Shown: positions 39,411 to 48,377 of the stretch, piece by piece | Numbering within the stretch: the first letter of the stretch is position 1 | How the letters are laid out: every line of letters begins with the position of its first letter | Assembly: GCA_022773965.1 (NCBI GenBank) | Contig: JALFNQ010000036.1 | Span: 1-53,489 of the forward strand | Origin: Lachnospiraceae bacterium | GTDB lineage: Bacteria > Bacillota > Clostridia > Lachnospirales > Lachnospiraceae | Length of the DNA stretch: 53,489 nt | Reading direction: 5' to 3' | The notes under the pieces: generated by a model | What the model was told of the DNA's origin: nothing | Database searches by the model: none | What the model saw: the letters and a program-made list of their open reading frames with translations, nothing else | Position numbers and translations under genes: made by a program

Positions 39411-39519
39411 CCTCCAAAAGATATTCTATCGGCTGGACACCGATACTTCTATGCTACCCCCTTTTGTTTTTTTCGTCAAGCGTTATTGTGGCAAAATACG
39501 GCAAATCCAAAATATGGAA

Positions 39520-39655
39520 GTTACATTTCAGACCCCAGCCTGAAATGTAACGAATTTGGCGATGCTTCGCATGCAAAATCGCCAAATTCATGGCTCATGT
39601 ACGTCTTTGACACGTAGCCCGCAGTAAATGCTGGCTACTATGTGAAAAGTAACAT
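39520..39655. repeat. Structured intergenic element (copy E) with nested perfect hairpins
   Basis: gttacatttcag/ctgaaatgtaac; gaatttggcgat/atcgccaaattc; gtagcc/ggctac; ends with tgtgaaaagtaac. Confidence 0.75.
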
Positions 39656-39691
39656 ATGGATGTTTCATTCCAGCAACAGCTCTTAAAAAAG

Positions 39692-39765
39692 AAAAAAGCT
39701 GCCACTAAGAATGCGCAACCGGGGAAGTGGTTTACGTTGACATTCTTTCGTAACAGCCTTTTTAG
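39692..39765 (-). terminator. Putative terminator of the decarboxylase operon
   Basis: Imperfect aaagctgccactaagaatg / cattctttcgtaacagccttt stem; minus-strand gcttttttctttttt. Confidence 0.55.
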
Positions 39766-39782
39766 CTCATAATAATATCGGA

Positions 39783-41195
39783 TTATACCGGATATGCTTT
39801 ATTTTTCTCATCTGCAACAGCCGGATCAACCTTTGTCTGCTGTGCCTGACGATACTTGAAGAACTCAGTTGCAACCTGAGGAAACAATGCATAGCTTAAT
39901 ACGTCCTCATCCTGCTGCTTCCACTGCTTCATCTCTGCCTCAATCTTGTCTAACTCAGGCTCTAAGAGATCTGCATAACGGCAGGTGATCGCGTTCTTCT
40001 TGTCCTCACCGAGAACCTTATCTACAACTTCGGGATTAAAGGGCTTTACAGTCTGACCATACTTGCCAAGTAATACATCCTTTGTCTCCTTTGTAGCAAC
40101 CTTGTAACGCTCACCCATCAGCACATTAAATACAGCCTGTGTACCGACGATCTGTGAAGAAGGTGTAACAAGCGGAGGCTCACCAAGATCCTTACGCACT
40201 CTTGGGATCTCCTCAAGCACTTCCATATACTTGTCCTCTGCGTTCTGCTCCTTCAACTGGGATACCATGTTGGAAAGCATGCCGCCGGGAACCTGATACA
40301 ATAAGGTCTGGATATCTACACCGAGCACCTTCGGATTCAAAAGTCCGCTCTTGATCGCTTCCTCACGCATCGGGCGGAAGTAATCTGCGATCTCCTTTAA
40401 GAGCATCTGGTCAAATCCGGGATCATAAGCTGTACCCTTGAATGCCTCTGCCATAACCTCTGTTGCAGGCTGGCTGGTTCCAAGTGCAAAGGGAGATATT
40501 GCAGTATCGATAATATCACAGCCTGCCTCTACTGCCTTCATGTAAGTCATGGAAGCAACACCGGAGGTGTAATGTGTGTGAAGCTCGATGGGGATATCAA
40601 CGGTTGATTTCAGTGCCTTTACAAGTTCCTCAGCCTTATAAGGGGTCAAAAGACCAGCCATATCCTTGATACACAGGGAATTTGCACCCATGTCCTCAAC
40701 CTTCTTGGCCATATCTGTCCAGTACTCCAAGGTATAAGCATCACCTAATGTATAGCTTAATGCAACCTGTGCATGTCCACCCTCTTTATTCGTAGCGGTA
40801 ACTGCAGTCTGAAGATTTCTCAAATCGTTTAAGCAGTCAAAAATACGGATAATATCGATACCGTTTGCGATAGATTTCTGTACAAAGTATTCTACCACGT
40901 CATCGGCATAGGGACGATATCCTAAGATATTCTGTCCACGGAACAGCATCTGTAATTTCGTGTTCTTAAAGCCTGCTCTCAGCTTACGCAGACGCTCCCA
41001 CGGATCTTCCTTTAAGAAACGCAGGGATGCATCAAACGTAGCTCCACCCCAGCACTCAACTGCATGATAGCCAACCTTGTCCATCTTGTCGATGATTGGA
41101 AGCATCTGCTCGGTGGTCATTCTTGTAGCGATCAGAGACTGATGTGCATCACGCAAGACGGTCTCTGTTATTTTTAACGGTTTCTTTTCTGACAT
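39783..41195 (-). CDS. oadA: Oxaloacetate decarboxylase alpha / transcarboxylase 5S-like subunit lacking a biotin domain
   Basis: ITETVLRDAHQSLIATRMTTEQMLPI; ELHTHYTSGVASMTYMKAVEAGCDIIDTAISP; ends without EAMKM. Confidence 0.94.
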   Translation of the reverse strand: MSEKKPLKITETVLRDAHQSLIATRMTTEQMLPIIDKMDKVGYHAVECWGGATFDASLRFLKEDPWERLRKLRAGFKNTKLQMLFRGQNILGYRPYADDVVEYFVQKSIANGIDIIRIFDCLNDLRNLQTAVTATNKEGGHAQVALSYTLGDAYTLEYWTDMAKKVEDMGANSLCIKDMAGLLTPYKAEELVKALKSTVDIPIELHTHYTSGVASMTYMKAVEAGCDIIDTAISPFALGTSQPATEVMAEAFKGTAYDPGFDQMLLKEIADYFRPMREEAIKSGLLNPKVLGVDIQTLLYQVPGGMLSNMVSQLKEQNAEDKYMEVLEEIPRVRKDLGEPPLVTPSSQIVGTQAVFNVLMGERYKVATKETKDVLLGKYGQTVKPFNPEVVDKVLGEDKKNAITCRYADLLEPELDKIEAEMKQWKQQDEDVLSYALFPQVATEFFKYRQAQQTKVDPAVADEKNKAYPV

Positions 41196-41218
41196 CGTTC
41201 AGTTTTCCTCCTTATATT

Positions 41219-42367
41219 TTAAATACCAAAGATTGCCATGAAAGTTCCGGCTGCAACTGCAGTACCGATAACTCCGGCAACGTTCGGTCCCATTGCATGC
41301 ATCAGCAGGAAGTTGGTAGGATCCTCTTCTGCTCCAACTTTCTGGGATACACGTGCTGCCATAGGTACCGCAGACACACCGGCAGAACCGATCAGCGGAT
41401 TGATCTTGCCCTTTGTGATCCAGCATAACAACTTTCCGATCAGGACACCGGATGCTGTGCCTACTGCAAATGCGATCAGTCCAAGTGCAACGATCTTTAA
41501 GGTGCTGACATTTAAGAATGCCTCTGCACTTGTTGTTGCTCCAACGGAAGTACCGAGTAAGATAACAACGATATACATCAGCGCATTGGAAGCTGTCTCC
41601 TGGAGCTGACGAACAACGCCGGACTCACGGAACAGGTTACCAAGCATCAACATACCTACTAACGGAGCAGTTGTCGGTAATACCATACACACAACGATCG
41701 TAACAACGATGGGGAATAAGATCTTCTCCAATTTGGTAACCGGACGCAGATTCTCCATCTTGATCTGACGCTCTTTCTTTGTAGTGAGTGCCTTCATGAT
41801 CGGCGGCTGGATGATCGGCACAAGTGCCATGTAAGAATACGCAGCCACCGCGATCGGCCCCATCAAGCCTGTCTGTCCCAGCTTACCTGCCAGGAAGATG
41901 GATGTCGGTCCATCTGCTCCACCGATGATGGAAATAGCAGCCGCTGCCTTGTCGTTGAAGCCCATGAAAATAGCCATAAAATAGGCCATATAAATTCCAA
42001 ACTGTGCAGCCGCACCTAAAAGGAAGCTGATCGGATTCGCGATCAGCGGTCCGAAGTCAGTCATCGCACCGACACCCATAAAGATCAGGGACGGTAAGAT
42101 TGACCACTCGTCTAACTGGTAAAAATAATAGAGTAATCCACCTACGCCATTGCTTGCATCCTCCGGATGGATCATGATGTCCGGATAGATGTTTACGAGC
42201 AGCATACCGAATGCGATCGGCAGTAATAAAAGCGGCTCGTACTCCTTCTTAATCGCAAGATACAAAAAGAAGCAGGCAACTGCAATCATCAGATAGTTTC
42301 CTACAGTCAGATTGAAGAAGGCAGTCTGGTGAATGAGATTACCCAGTGTTTCTGTAACGTAACTCAT
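41219..42367 (-). CDS. oadB: Na+-translocating decarboxylase beta subunit
   Basis: GGADGPTSIFLAGKL; IGSAGVSAVPMAARVSQKVG; HAMGPNVAGVIGTAVAAG. Confidence 0.96.
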   Translation of the reverse strand: MSYVTETLGNLIHQTAFFNLTVGNYLMIAVACFFLYLAIKKEYEPLLLLPIAFGMLLVNIYPDIMIHPEDASNGVGGLLYYFYQLDEWSILPSLIFMGVGAMTDFGPLIANPISFLLGAAAQFGIYMAYFMAIFMGFNDKAAAAISIIGGADGPTSIFLAGKLGQTGLMGPIAVAAYSYMALVPIIQPPIMKALTTKKERQIKMENLRPVTKLEKILFPIVVTIVVCMVLPTTAPLVGMLMLGNLFRESGVVRQLQETASNALMYIVVILLGTSVGATTSAEAFLNVSTLKIVALGLIAFAVGTASGVLIGKLLCWITKGKINPLIGSAGVSAVPMAARVSQKVGAEEDPTNFLLMHAMGPNVAGVIGTAVAAGTFMAIFGI

Positions 42368-42385
42368 ACGAGACCTCCTATTCGA

Positions 42386-42760
42386 CTAATTCATGGTTGC
42401 TAAAACAGTTCCAACCTCTACGCTGTCGCCCTTTGCAACGTCAATGCTTGCGATGGTTCCATCTGTCTCTGCAACAACGGGTGTCTCCATCTTCATAACC
42501 TCTAAGATCACAACGGTATCGCCTTTCTTCACTGCCTGTCCGACAGATGCCTCAACCGCAAATACCTTTCCGGCTGCCTTTGCCTCAAGCTTCACTGAGC
42601 CAGCGCCACCGGCGGGAGCAGTTGCCTTCGGTGCTGCTGCAGGTGCTGCCTTGGGAGCAGCTGCAACGGGTCTTGCAACGGGAGCGGAAGCGCCTGCACC
42701 ACCCTCTTCAACTGTTACATCATAAACATTACCGTTTACTGTAATTGTATAATTTTTCAT
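42386..42760 (-). CDS. Biotin carboxyl carrier protein (1.3S/gamma-type)
   Basis: Ala/Pro linker then VVILEVMKMETPVVAETDGTI. Confidence 0.96.
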   Translation of the reverse strand: MKNYTITVNGNVYDVTVEEGGAGASAPVARPVAAAPKAAPAAAPKATAPAGGAGSVKLEAKAAGKVFAVEASVGQAVKKGDTVVILEVMKMETPVVAETDGTIASIDVAKGDSVEVGTVLATMN

Positions 42761-42782
42761 GATTTGATTCCTCCTGAATATC

Positions 42783-43511
42783 TTATCTTCTCTTAATTGA
42801 ACGAACTACAAAATCGTCGGTTGATGAACCGGTAGCTGCTGCGATCGCCGCTGCGATAACTGCCACAAGCTCCAGATCATCTGTCTCGGGAGCTGCTGCA
42901 GCAGGTGCTGCTACGGGTGCGGCGGGAGCAGGTGCAGGTGCATTTGCTGCCTTTTTGCTCTCTGCCTTTTTCTGTGCCTTATTGACCAGCGTAAAGCAGG
43001 AAATGATCAGGCTGATGATGATCAGCATCACAAATACAGTTCCCATACCCATAGCTGTATTCATGGCTGCCTTTGTCATGGTCTCACCTAAAGAATATAT
43101 TCTGTCAAGATTGATATCTTCCACATTCATATTCTTGTCATATACAAATGTCACTTTGATATCACGACCAGTAAAATCTGCGGTCTGCTCTACAGTCGTA
43201 GTTCCATTCGCCTCTGTCACTACCACCTCGCCATAATCAACGAAATCACCGGCCTCATCCTTAACCTCAGCCCAGCTGTTGATGACCTTCATGGTCGCTG
43301 CATCCATCTGATCTCCATGAGACTGATACATGAGAAGATCTTCATCACTCATTGCCATCAGTTCATCAAGGATTCCTGTGTTGTTTGCTGCAAGCTGGTC
43401 AGCAGAGTATCCGTTGTAGGTAGCATCCGCATCGCTTCCACATCCAAATACTCCTACTGTAATCAGGCACAGACTGACGATCAGTAATAATTTTTTCTTC
43501 AGTTTCGTCAT
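42783..43511 (-). CDS. OadG-family decarboxylase subunit with lipoprotein-like N-terminus and extracytoplasmic domain
   Basis: Signal LCLITVGVFGC; about 120-aa extracytoplasmic part; TM; Ala/Pro linker; C-terminal DDLELVAVIAAAIAAATGSSTDDFVVRSIKRR. Confidence 0.85.
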   Translation of the reverse strand: MTKLKKKLLLIVSLCLITVGVFGCGSDADATYNGYSADQLAANNTGILDELMAMSDEDLLMYQSHGDQMDAATMKVINSWAEVKDEAGDFVDYGEVVVTEANGTTTVEQTADFTGRDIKVTFVYDKNMNVEDINLDRIYSLGETMTKAAMNTAMGMGTVFVMLIIISLIISCFTLVNKAQKKAESKKAANAPAPAPAAPVAAPAAAAPETDDLELVAVIAAAIAAATGSSTDDFVVRSIKRR

Positions 43512-43531
43512 AATTCTCTACCTTTCTTATT

Positions 43532-44965
43532 CTATTTTGCACCATGTTTCTTGTAGGGCTGCTCCACATTTTTTGTAAAGAGCATCTCAAATGCTGCCAC
43601 CAGATACTTTCTGGTGTCTGCATAGTCAACGATACGATCGATATATCCGCGTCTTGCCGCAGTCTTGACATCACCCTGAAGTGCATCATACTCCTTTGCC
43701 TTCTCAGCGATCACGTCAGCAGATGCATCCGCATACATGATCTTCGCTGCCAGATTTGCATCCATCATGCCAACCTTTGCATCCGGCCATGCATATACTA
43801 AATCTGCGCCAAGAGCCTTGGAATTCATCACTGCATATGCGCTGCCGTAAGCCTTGTCCGCGATCACGTTCACCTTGGGAACGGTAGCGTTTGCAAACGC
43901 ATAGGTCAGACGTGCCAGAGCCTTTGCAAGGTTCTTCTCTGAGCACATGCATGCCTTAAAGCCGGTTGCATTTGTAAAGGAAACAACAGGGATCTCAAAA
44001 GCATCACAAAATGCGATAAAATCAGCAGCCTTGTTACAACCTCTTGCAGTCAGGCTTGCCTCGAAGTCCTCTGCTTTCTCGCCATCTACATATAACTCTG
44101 TCGCATTTGCAACAGCACCGATGGTCACACCATTCAGCTTAATAAATCCGGTCACCATCTCTTTTGCGTAAGCTGCCTTTGTCTCTACAAACACATGTCC
44201 GTCTGAGATCTCGCTGAGTACATATCTGGGATCTCCCTTCATAACATCAATGCTTGCACATGCGCGGTTTAAGTCATCACCGCAGTCATCTACAACGCCT
44301 GCCTGTGCATTGTTTCCGGGAAGCATGGAAACAAGTTCGCGAATCTGTGAAAAGATCTCTTCCGTCGTGCCAATGCCATCAACCGTGCCTGCCTCCTCGC
44401 TCTGGAAAACTGCAGATGCAGTGTCACACTTGGCTGCATTGTTTCCGGGGATCGCATTCGGTGAATTCACAAAGATCTTTGCCTTGTCTGCCTCTGCGAA
44501 TGTAAAATCTGAAAGAGCAGGTACAATTGCCATACCGCCGCCACAGGTTCCGAACACTGCCGTGATCTGGGGAACCACACCGGATGCTGCCACCTGTTTT
44601 GCATACAATGTTCCGACCGCCTCCAAAGCGTCTACAGACTCCTGAAGTCTCATACCTGCGCAGTCGATCAAGCCGATGATCGGTGCACCCATTTTAACTG
44701 CCATGTCATACAGACCTGCAATCTTCTTTGCATGCATCTCTCCGATCGTTCCGCCAAGCACACCTGCGTCCTGACTGTAGACAAACACAAGGTTTCCATC
44801 GATCAGACCGTGTCCGGTAATCACACCATCTGAAGGAGTATCTGTGTTTGACAAGTCGAAATCCGTGCTTCTTGCAGTAACAAGTGAGCCGATTTCCATA
44901 AAACTGTTCTCGTCGACTAATCCGGCGATGCGCTGCATTGCCAAATTATCATTACCATTACTCAT
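43532..44965 (-). CDS. Acyl-CoA carboxyltransferase-family subunit (MmdA/12S-like, divergent)
   Basis: DGVITGHGLIDGNLVFVYSQDAGVLGGTIGEMHAKKI; LARLTYAFANATVPKVNVI; RBS ggagg before ATG 44965. Confidence 0.9.
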   Translation of the reverse strand: MSNGNDNLAMQRIAGLVDENSFMEIGSLVTARSTDFDLSNTDTPSDGVITGHGLIDGNLVFVYSQDAGVLGGTIGEMHAKKIAGLYDMAVKMGAPIIGLIDCAGMRLQESVDALEAVGTLYAKQVAASGVVPQITAVFGTCGGGMAIVPALSDFTFAEADKAKIFVNSPNAIPGNNAAKCDTASAVFQSEEAGTVDGIGTTEEIFSQIRELVSMLPGNNAQAGVVDDCGDDLNRACASIDVMKGDPRYVLSEISDGHVFVETKAAYAKEMVTGFIKLNGVTIGAVANATELYVDGEKAEDFEASLTARGCNKAADFIAFCDAFEIPVVSFTNATGFKACMCSEKNLAKALARLTYAFANATVPKVNVIADKAYGSAYAVMNSKALGADLVYAWPDAKVGMMDANLAAKIMYADASADVIAEKAKEYDALQGDVKTAARRGYIDRIVDYADTRKYLVAAFEMLFTKNVEQPYKKHGAK

Positions 44966-45029
44966 TCTTTCTACCTCCGTATATATTTTAGTGCTTAAAT
45001 TTTTAAAAAGCAAAAATTTCGCTATAGTA

Positions 45030-45058
45030 AGTATATAGGTTTTGCAATCCTTTTTCAA
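45030..45058 (-). promoter_or_regulatory. Putative sigma-A promoter of the decarboxylase operon
   Basis: Minus strand TTGAAA, 17 bp spacer, TATACT. Confidence 0.7.
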
Positions 45059-45085
45059 TAGTAATTGTTAAAAATTTGGCAAATA

Positions 45086-46312
45086 TTATTTAAAAAAATT
45101 TGTCAGTAAAAAACACAAATCATATGCCAGATTTTTTTCCTTCACTTCGTTCTTTGTATAAATATCTGCACGATAGATCAGTTGTCTGGAGCTGTCTGCT
45201 TTTCTCAGGTAATATCGCACTTCTCCGCCCTTTTGCCCAAGCATCACAGGCGCTGTCGCATCAAAATCCAGTTGATTCTCGCACTCTATGCTCTCATCAG
45301 ACCGCAGCAGCAAACGGATCGGTTCATGATTTTCTTCCTCCAACCGCACGACAGGCAACTCGAAAGGATCACCACTCTCTGAAGCGCCACCTGTCACCGC
45401 ATACTCCCAACTCCCAAGAGGTTGTTCAAAGGTCTGGTAATCATAATTTTCTATTCCATATGAAAACAGTGTTTTGCAGTCCTTCCATTTATATGTCTTG
45501 TGATTTGGCCAGCCACAGCCCAAAAGTGCCACCACAAACGTGCGCCCATCCCGCTCCAGCGCTCCCACATAACAATATCCTGCATCAGCAGTAAATCCGG
45601 TCTTTCCTGACAAAGCCCCCTCCATCATCTGCAAAAATGCATTGTGATTCTGACAGGAAAAACTTCTCTTTCCTGAAAGATCCTGAAAGGAATAGTTCTG
45701 TGTACGGGTAATCTCCAGAAACTGCGCAGCTTTTGGTGAGTGCATCACGCAGTATGACATGATCTTTGCAAGGTCAATTGCTGTTGTCCCGTGAAAGTTT
45801 GTGCCATCTGACTCATCCAACCCATTTGGAGTGATAAAATATGTCTGCTCACAGCCGATCTCTTTCGCTTTTTCATTCATGAGATCCGCAAATGCTTCCA
45901 CACTGCCTCCCACATGCTCTGCGATCGCCACCGCAGAATCATTGTGAGATTCCAGCATCATCGAATAGCACAGATCTTCCAGCCGGTATTCCTCTCCGCT
46001 GTTCATATTCAGCTGAACATCCGGCTGGCGCGCTGCCCGCTCAGATACGGTAACGGTTTCACCAAGGTCGGCCCGCTCCAAAGTCAGGATCAGTGTCATG
46101 ATCTTTGTCGTGCTGGCATTCGCGCGATGTACACTGCCCTCCTTTTCAAACAGCACACGCCCGCTTTCCGCATCCATCAGGCATGCAGAAAGCGCATATA
46201 ATTGTTCTGGTTCACGAATTGTCTCCTGTGCATCCGCATTCACACCATGTGTATACAAGGCCGTTATGATACCCACCAAAATCATCAATATTTTTTTCCA
46301 GCGCCTGTACAT
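45086..46312 (-). CDS. D-alanyl-D-alanine carboxypeptidase (DacF-like)
   Basis: RANASTTKIMTLILTLE (SxxK); MMLESHNDSAVAIAEHVGG (SxN); SGKTGFTADAGYC (KTG). Confidence 0.95.
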   Translation of the reverse strand: MYRRWKKILMILVGIITALYTHGVNADAQETIREPEQLYALSACLMDAESGRVLFEKEGSVHRANASTTKIMTLILTLERADLGETVTVSERAARQPDVQLNMNSGEEYRLEDLCYSMMLESHNDSAVAIAEHVGGSVEAFADLMNEKAKEIGCEQTYFITPNGLDESDGTNFHGTTAIDLAKIMSYCVMHSPKAAQFLEITRTQNYSFQDLSGKRSFSCQNHNAFLQMMEGALSGKTGFTADAGYCYVGALERDGRTFVVALLGCGWPNHKTYKWKDCKTLFSYGIENYDYQTFEQPLGSWEYAVTGGASESGDPFELPVVRLEEENHEPIRLLLRSDESIECENQLDFDATAPVMLGQKGGEVRYYLRKADSSRQLIYRADIYTKNEVKEKNLAYDLCFLLTNFFK

Positions 46313-46379
46313 TATTCCACCTGCTAAAAGCCTTTGTATCATCCTATACAAAAACCTCTCATTTCATACAAATATTTCA

Positions 46380-46407
46380 TTGTGCCAGCGCAAAAATATG
46401 GTATAAT
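46380..46407 (+). promoter_or_regulatory. Putative sigma-A promoter for xpt
   Basis: TTGTGC, 16 bp spacer, TATAAT. Confidence 0.55.
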
Positions 46408-46422
46408 GAGTGCAAGCGAAAA

Positions 46423-46483
46423 GAATAAGCTGGCTTATTCGGTGAACGACGAATGTTGATCATGAGCTGATTATGCTCATGAT
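46423..46483 (+). promoter_or_regulatory. xpt 5' leader with two hairpins
   Basis: gaataagc/gcttattc and atcatgagc/gctcatgat perfect stems. Confidence 0.5.
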
Positions 46484-46524
46484 ATAATATATATAATTTT
46501 TAATCATTCTACGAGGTGGATACA

Positions 46525-47100
46525 ATGAAATTACTTGAAGAGAAAATTCGTAAAGACGGCATCGCTGTCAACGAAAACATTTTAAAGGTTGATAGCTTTA
46601 TCAATCATCAGGTTGATCCTGAACTGATGCTGGAGCTTGGTAAGGAGCTTGCGGCTCACTTTCAGGGAAAAGGGATCACAAAGGTGGCTACCATCGAGAG
46701 CTCCGGCATTGCTCCTGCACTCACCTGTGCAATGGCACTGGGCGTCCCAATGATCATTTTGAAAAAACAGCCCTCAAAAACACTAAACAGTGATCTGTAC
46801 CAGACAATTGTCACATCCTACACAAAAGGCACCAGCTACGAGCTGACTCTTTCCAGTAAGTTCATCTCTGCTGACGATCATGTTCTGATCGTTGATGATT
46901 TTCTGGCAAACGGCGAAGCAGCTACCGGTGCACTCCGATTGATCCGAAAGGCGCATGCCACGATCGCCGGTATCGGAATCGTCATTGAAAAATCTTTCCA
47001 GCCCGGCCGTGAAAAGCTCATTTCTCAGGGAATTGATGTGTATTCACTGGCCCGAATCAAAAAGATGGACAAGGATTATATTGAATTTATAGAAGAATAA
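46525..47100 (+). CDS. xpt: Xanthine phosphoribosyltransferase
   Basis: [53 protein letters not shown]. Confidence 0.97.
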   Translation: MKLLEEKIRKDGIAVNENILKVDSFINHQVDPELMLELGKELAAHFQGKGITKVATIESSGIAPALTCAMALGVPMIILKKQPSKTLNSDLYQTIVTSYTKGTSYELTLSSKFISADDHVLIVDDFLANGEAATGALRLIRKAHATIAGIGIVIEKSFQPGREKLISQGIDVYSLARIKKMDKDYIEFIEE

Positions 47101-47128
47101 TCATTCTGTAAAAAACATATGAAAGCAA

Positions 47129-47205
47129 AAAAGAGATGTATTTTCTGCGATTTTGCCCGGCCGAGTGAAGCCCAAGCGCAATCAAGCAGAGAATACATCT
47201 CTTTT
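47129..47205. terminator. Long bidirectional terminator between convergent xpt and the zinc-ribbon gene
   Basis: About 20-bp stem aaaagagatgtattttctgc/gcagagaatacatctctttt, T/A runs on both sides. Confidence 0.85.
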
Positions 47206-47214
47206 TATTTACTT

Positions 47215-48336
47215 CTATTGCGGCATATAAATATAGTTCACTCTCTGTACACTGCTCATATTTCCATATGCGTCTACAAGGATCACCGATAAGACATTAT
47301 TGCCCTCCGGCATGGCAATACCACCATAATATTTCCTCGAAGCAGTCGTTGGATTAGAACCATTCCATGTATAGTACGCCGTACAGCCCTCCGGAACATT
47401 CACATAGATGGTCTGAGGCGCAAGATATTCGCCACTATCCGGTGTCACCTGAGGCATCCCCAGCTGATAACGCCTTTCCACCGTCAGTTCCTGTGACACC
47501 ACCGTACTGTAATAGCCATCCTCATTACATGCAACAGCACTCAACGTAAAGCTTCCAGTCTCCAGCTTGATAGGGGCATAATAGAGTATTCCGCTTCTGA
47601 TCGGAGAAGAGCCGTCCAAGGTATAATATACATTCAGTCCCTGCTCTGCAGTGATCGTCAATGTATCACCTGCCCGCATCGGATGTTGTGGCATTTCGAT
47701 CACAGGTTCCTCTACCAGATAACCATTAAAAAGAGCTGTCAGATTACTTCCTTCACATCGATCATAAAATTCATGTAACCCCTCAAAATCTTCTTTTTTC
47801 ACATATACATTGATCAGTTCCCGACAGGCATAGCTATTCTCACCATCCATCGCTAATATCTGATGCAGGGTCTCTGTCTGCTTGTCATAATTTTTTTGAC
47901 TGCCATATAGCCAGGCCAGCCAAAAACGATCTGCTAAATTTTCCGGTTCTTCCGCAATCCCCTGCTGCAGACATGCATTGGCTTTTTTTTCGTTTCCATC
48001 AGCCAGTGCCTGTATGAACTGCGTGTAACGCAAGGTCATCACTTCTTCTTTTGCTGTGTCACCGGCATTCATCCTGATCAAGAATGCAAGGACAAGGAGT
48101 ATCAGAAAGCCGATCATTGCAGTAAGAATACTCACATACAGATTCTTTTTCTGTAATCCGGCTGAAATGTCTGACATGCCACGCTGTGAATGCTTTCCTA
48201 TTTCCCGATTTTGAAAATCAAGAAAAAACTCATCTTCCATCACGTTATAGGCAGAGACAATCTGTACTTCCGCACCACATTTAGAGCAATACAAATTGCC
48301 TTTCTTTATTTCCGCACCACACTTCGTACACTTCAT
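47215..48336 (-). CDS. Zinc-ribbon, single-TM protein with TPR-like region and chitobiase/beta-hexosaminidase C-terminal-type repeats
   Basis: MKCTKCGAEIKKGNLYCSKCGAEVQ; VYYTLDGSSPIRSGILYYAPIKL; AYYTWNGSNPTTASRKYYGGI. Confidence 0.85.
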   Translation of the reverse strand: MKCTKCGAEIKKGNLYCSKCGAEVQIVSAYNVMEDEFFLDFQNREIGKHSQRGMSDISAGLQKKNLYVSILTAMIGFLILLVLAFLIRMNAGDTAKEEVMTLRYTQFIQALADGNEKKANACLQQGIAEEPENLADRFWLAWLYGSQKNYDKQTETLHQILAMDGENSYACRELINVYVKKEDFEGLHEFYDRCEGSNLTALFNGYLVEEPVIEMPQHPMRAGDTLTITAEQGLNVYYTLDGSSPIRSGILYYAPIKLETGSFTLSAVACNEDGYYSTVVSQELTVERRYQLGMPQVTPDSGEYLAPQTIYVNVPEGCTAYYTWNGSNPTTASRKYYGGIAMPEGNNVLSVILVDAYGNMSSVQRVNYIYMPQ

Positions 48337-48377
48337 GCTACTGAATCATTACACCCTTTCATTTCTCTCTACCAGTG

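Noticed and set aside
42600-42720. Ala/Pro repetitive DNA as a possible tandem repeat or CRISPR-like array
   Set aside because: Encodes the flexible linker of the biotin carrier protein; no repeat-spacer periodicity.
46408-46524. Purine riboswitch before xpt
   Set aside because: No visible three-way junction consensus; left as an unexplained leader instead.
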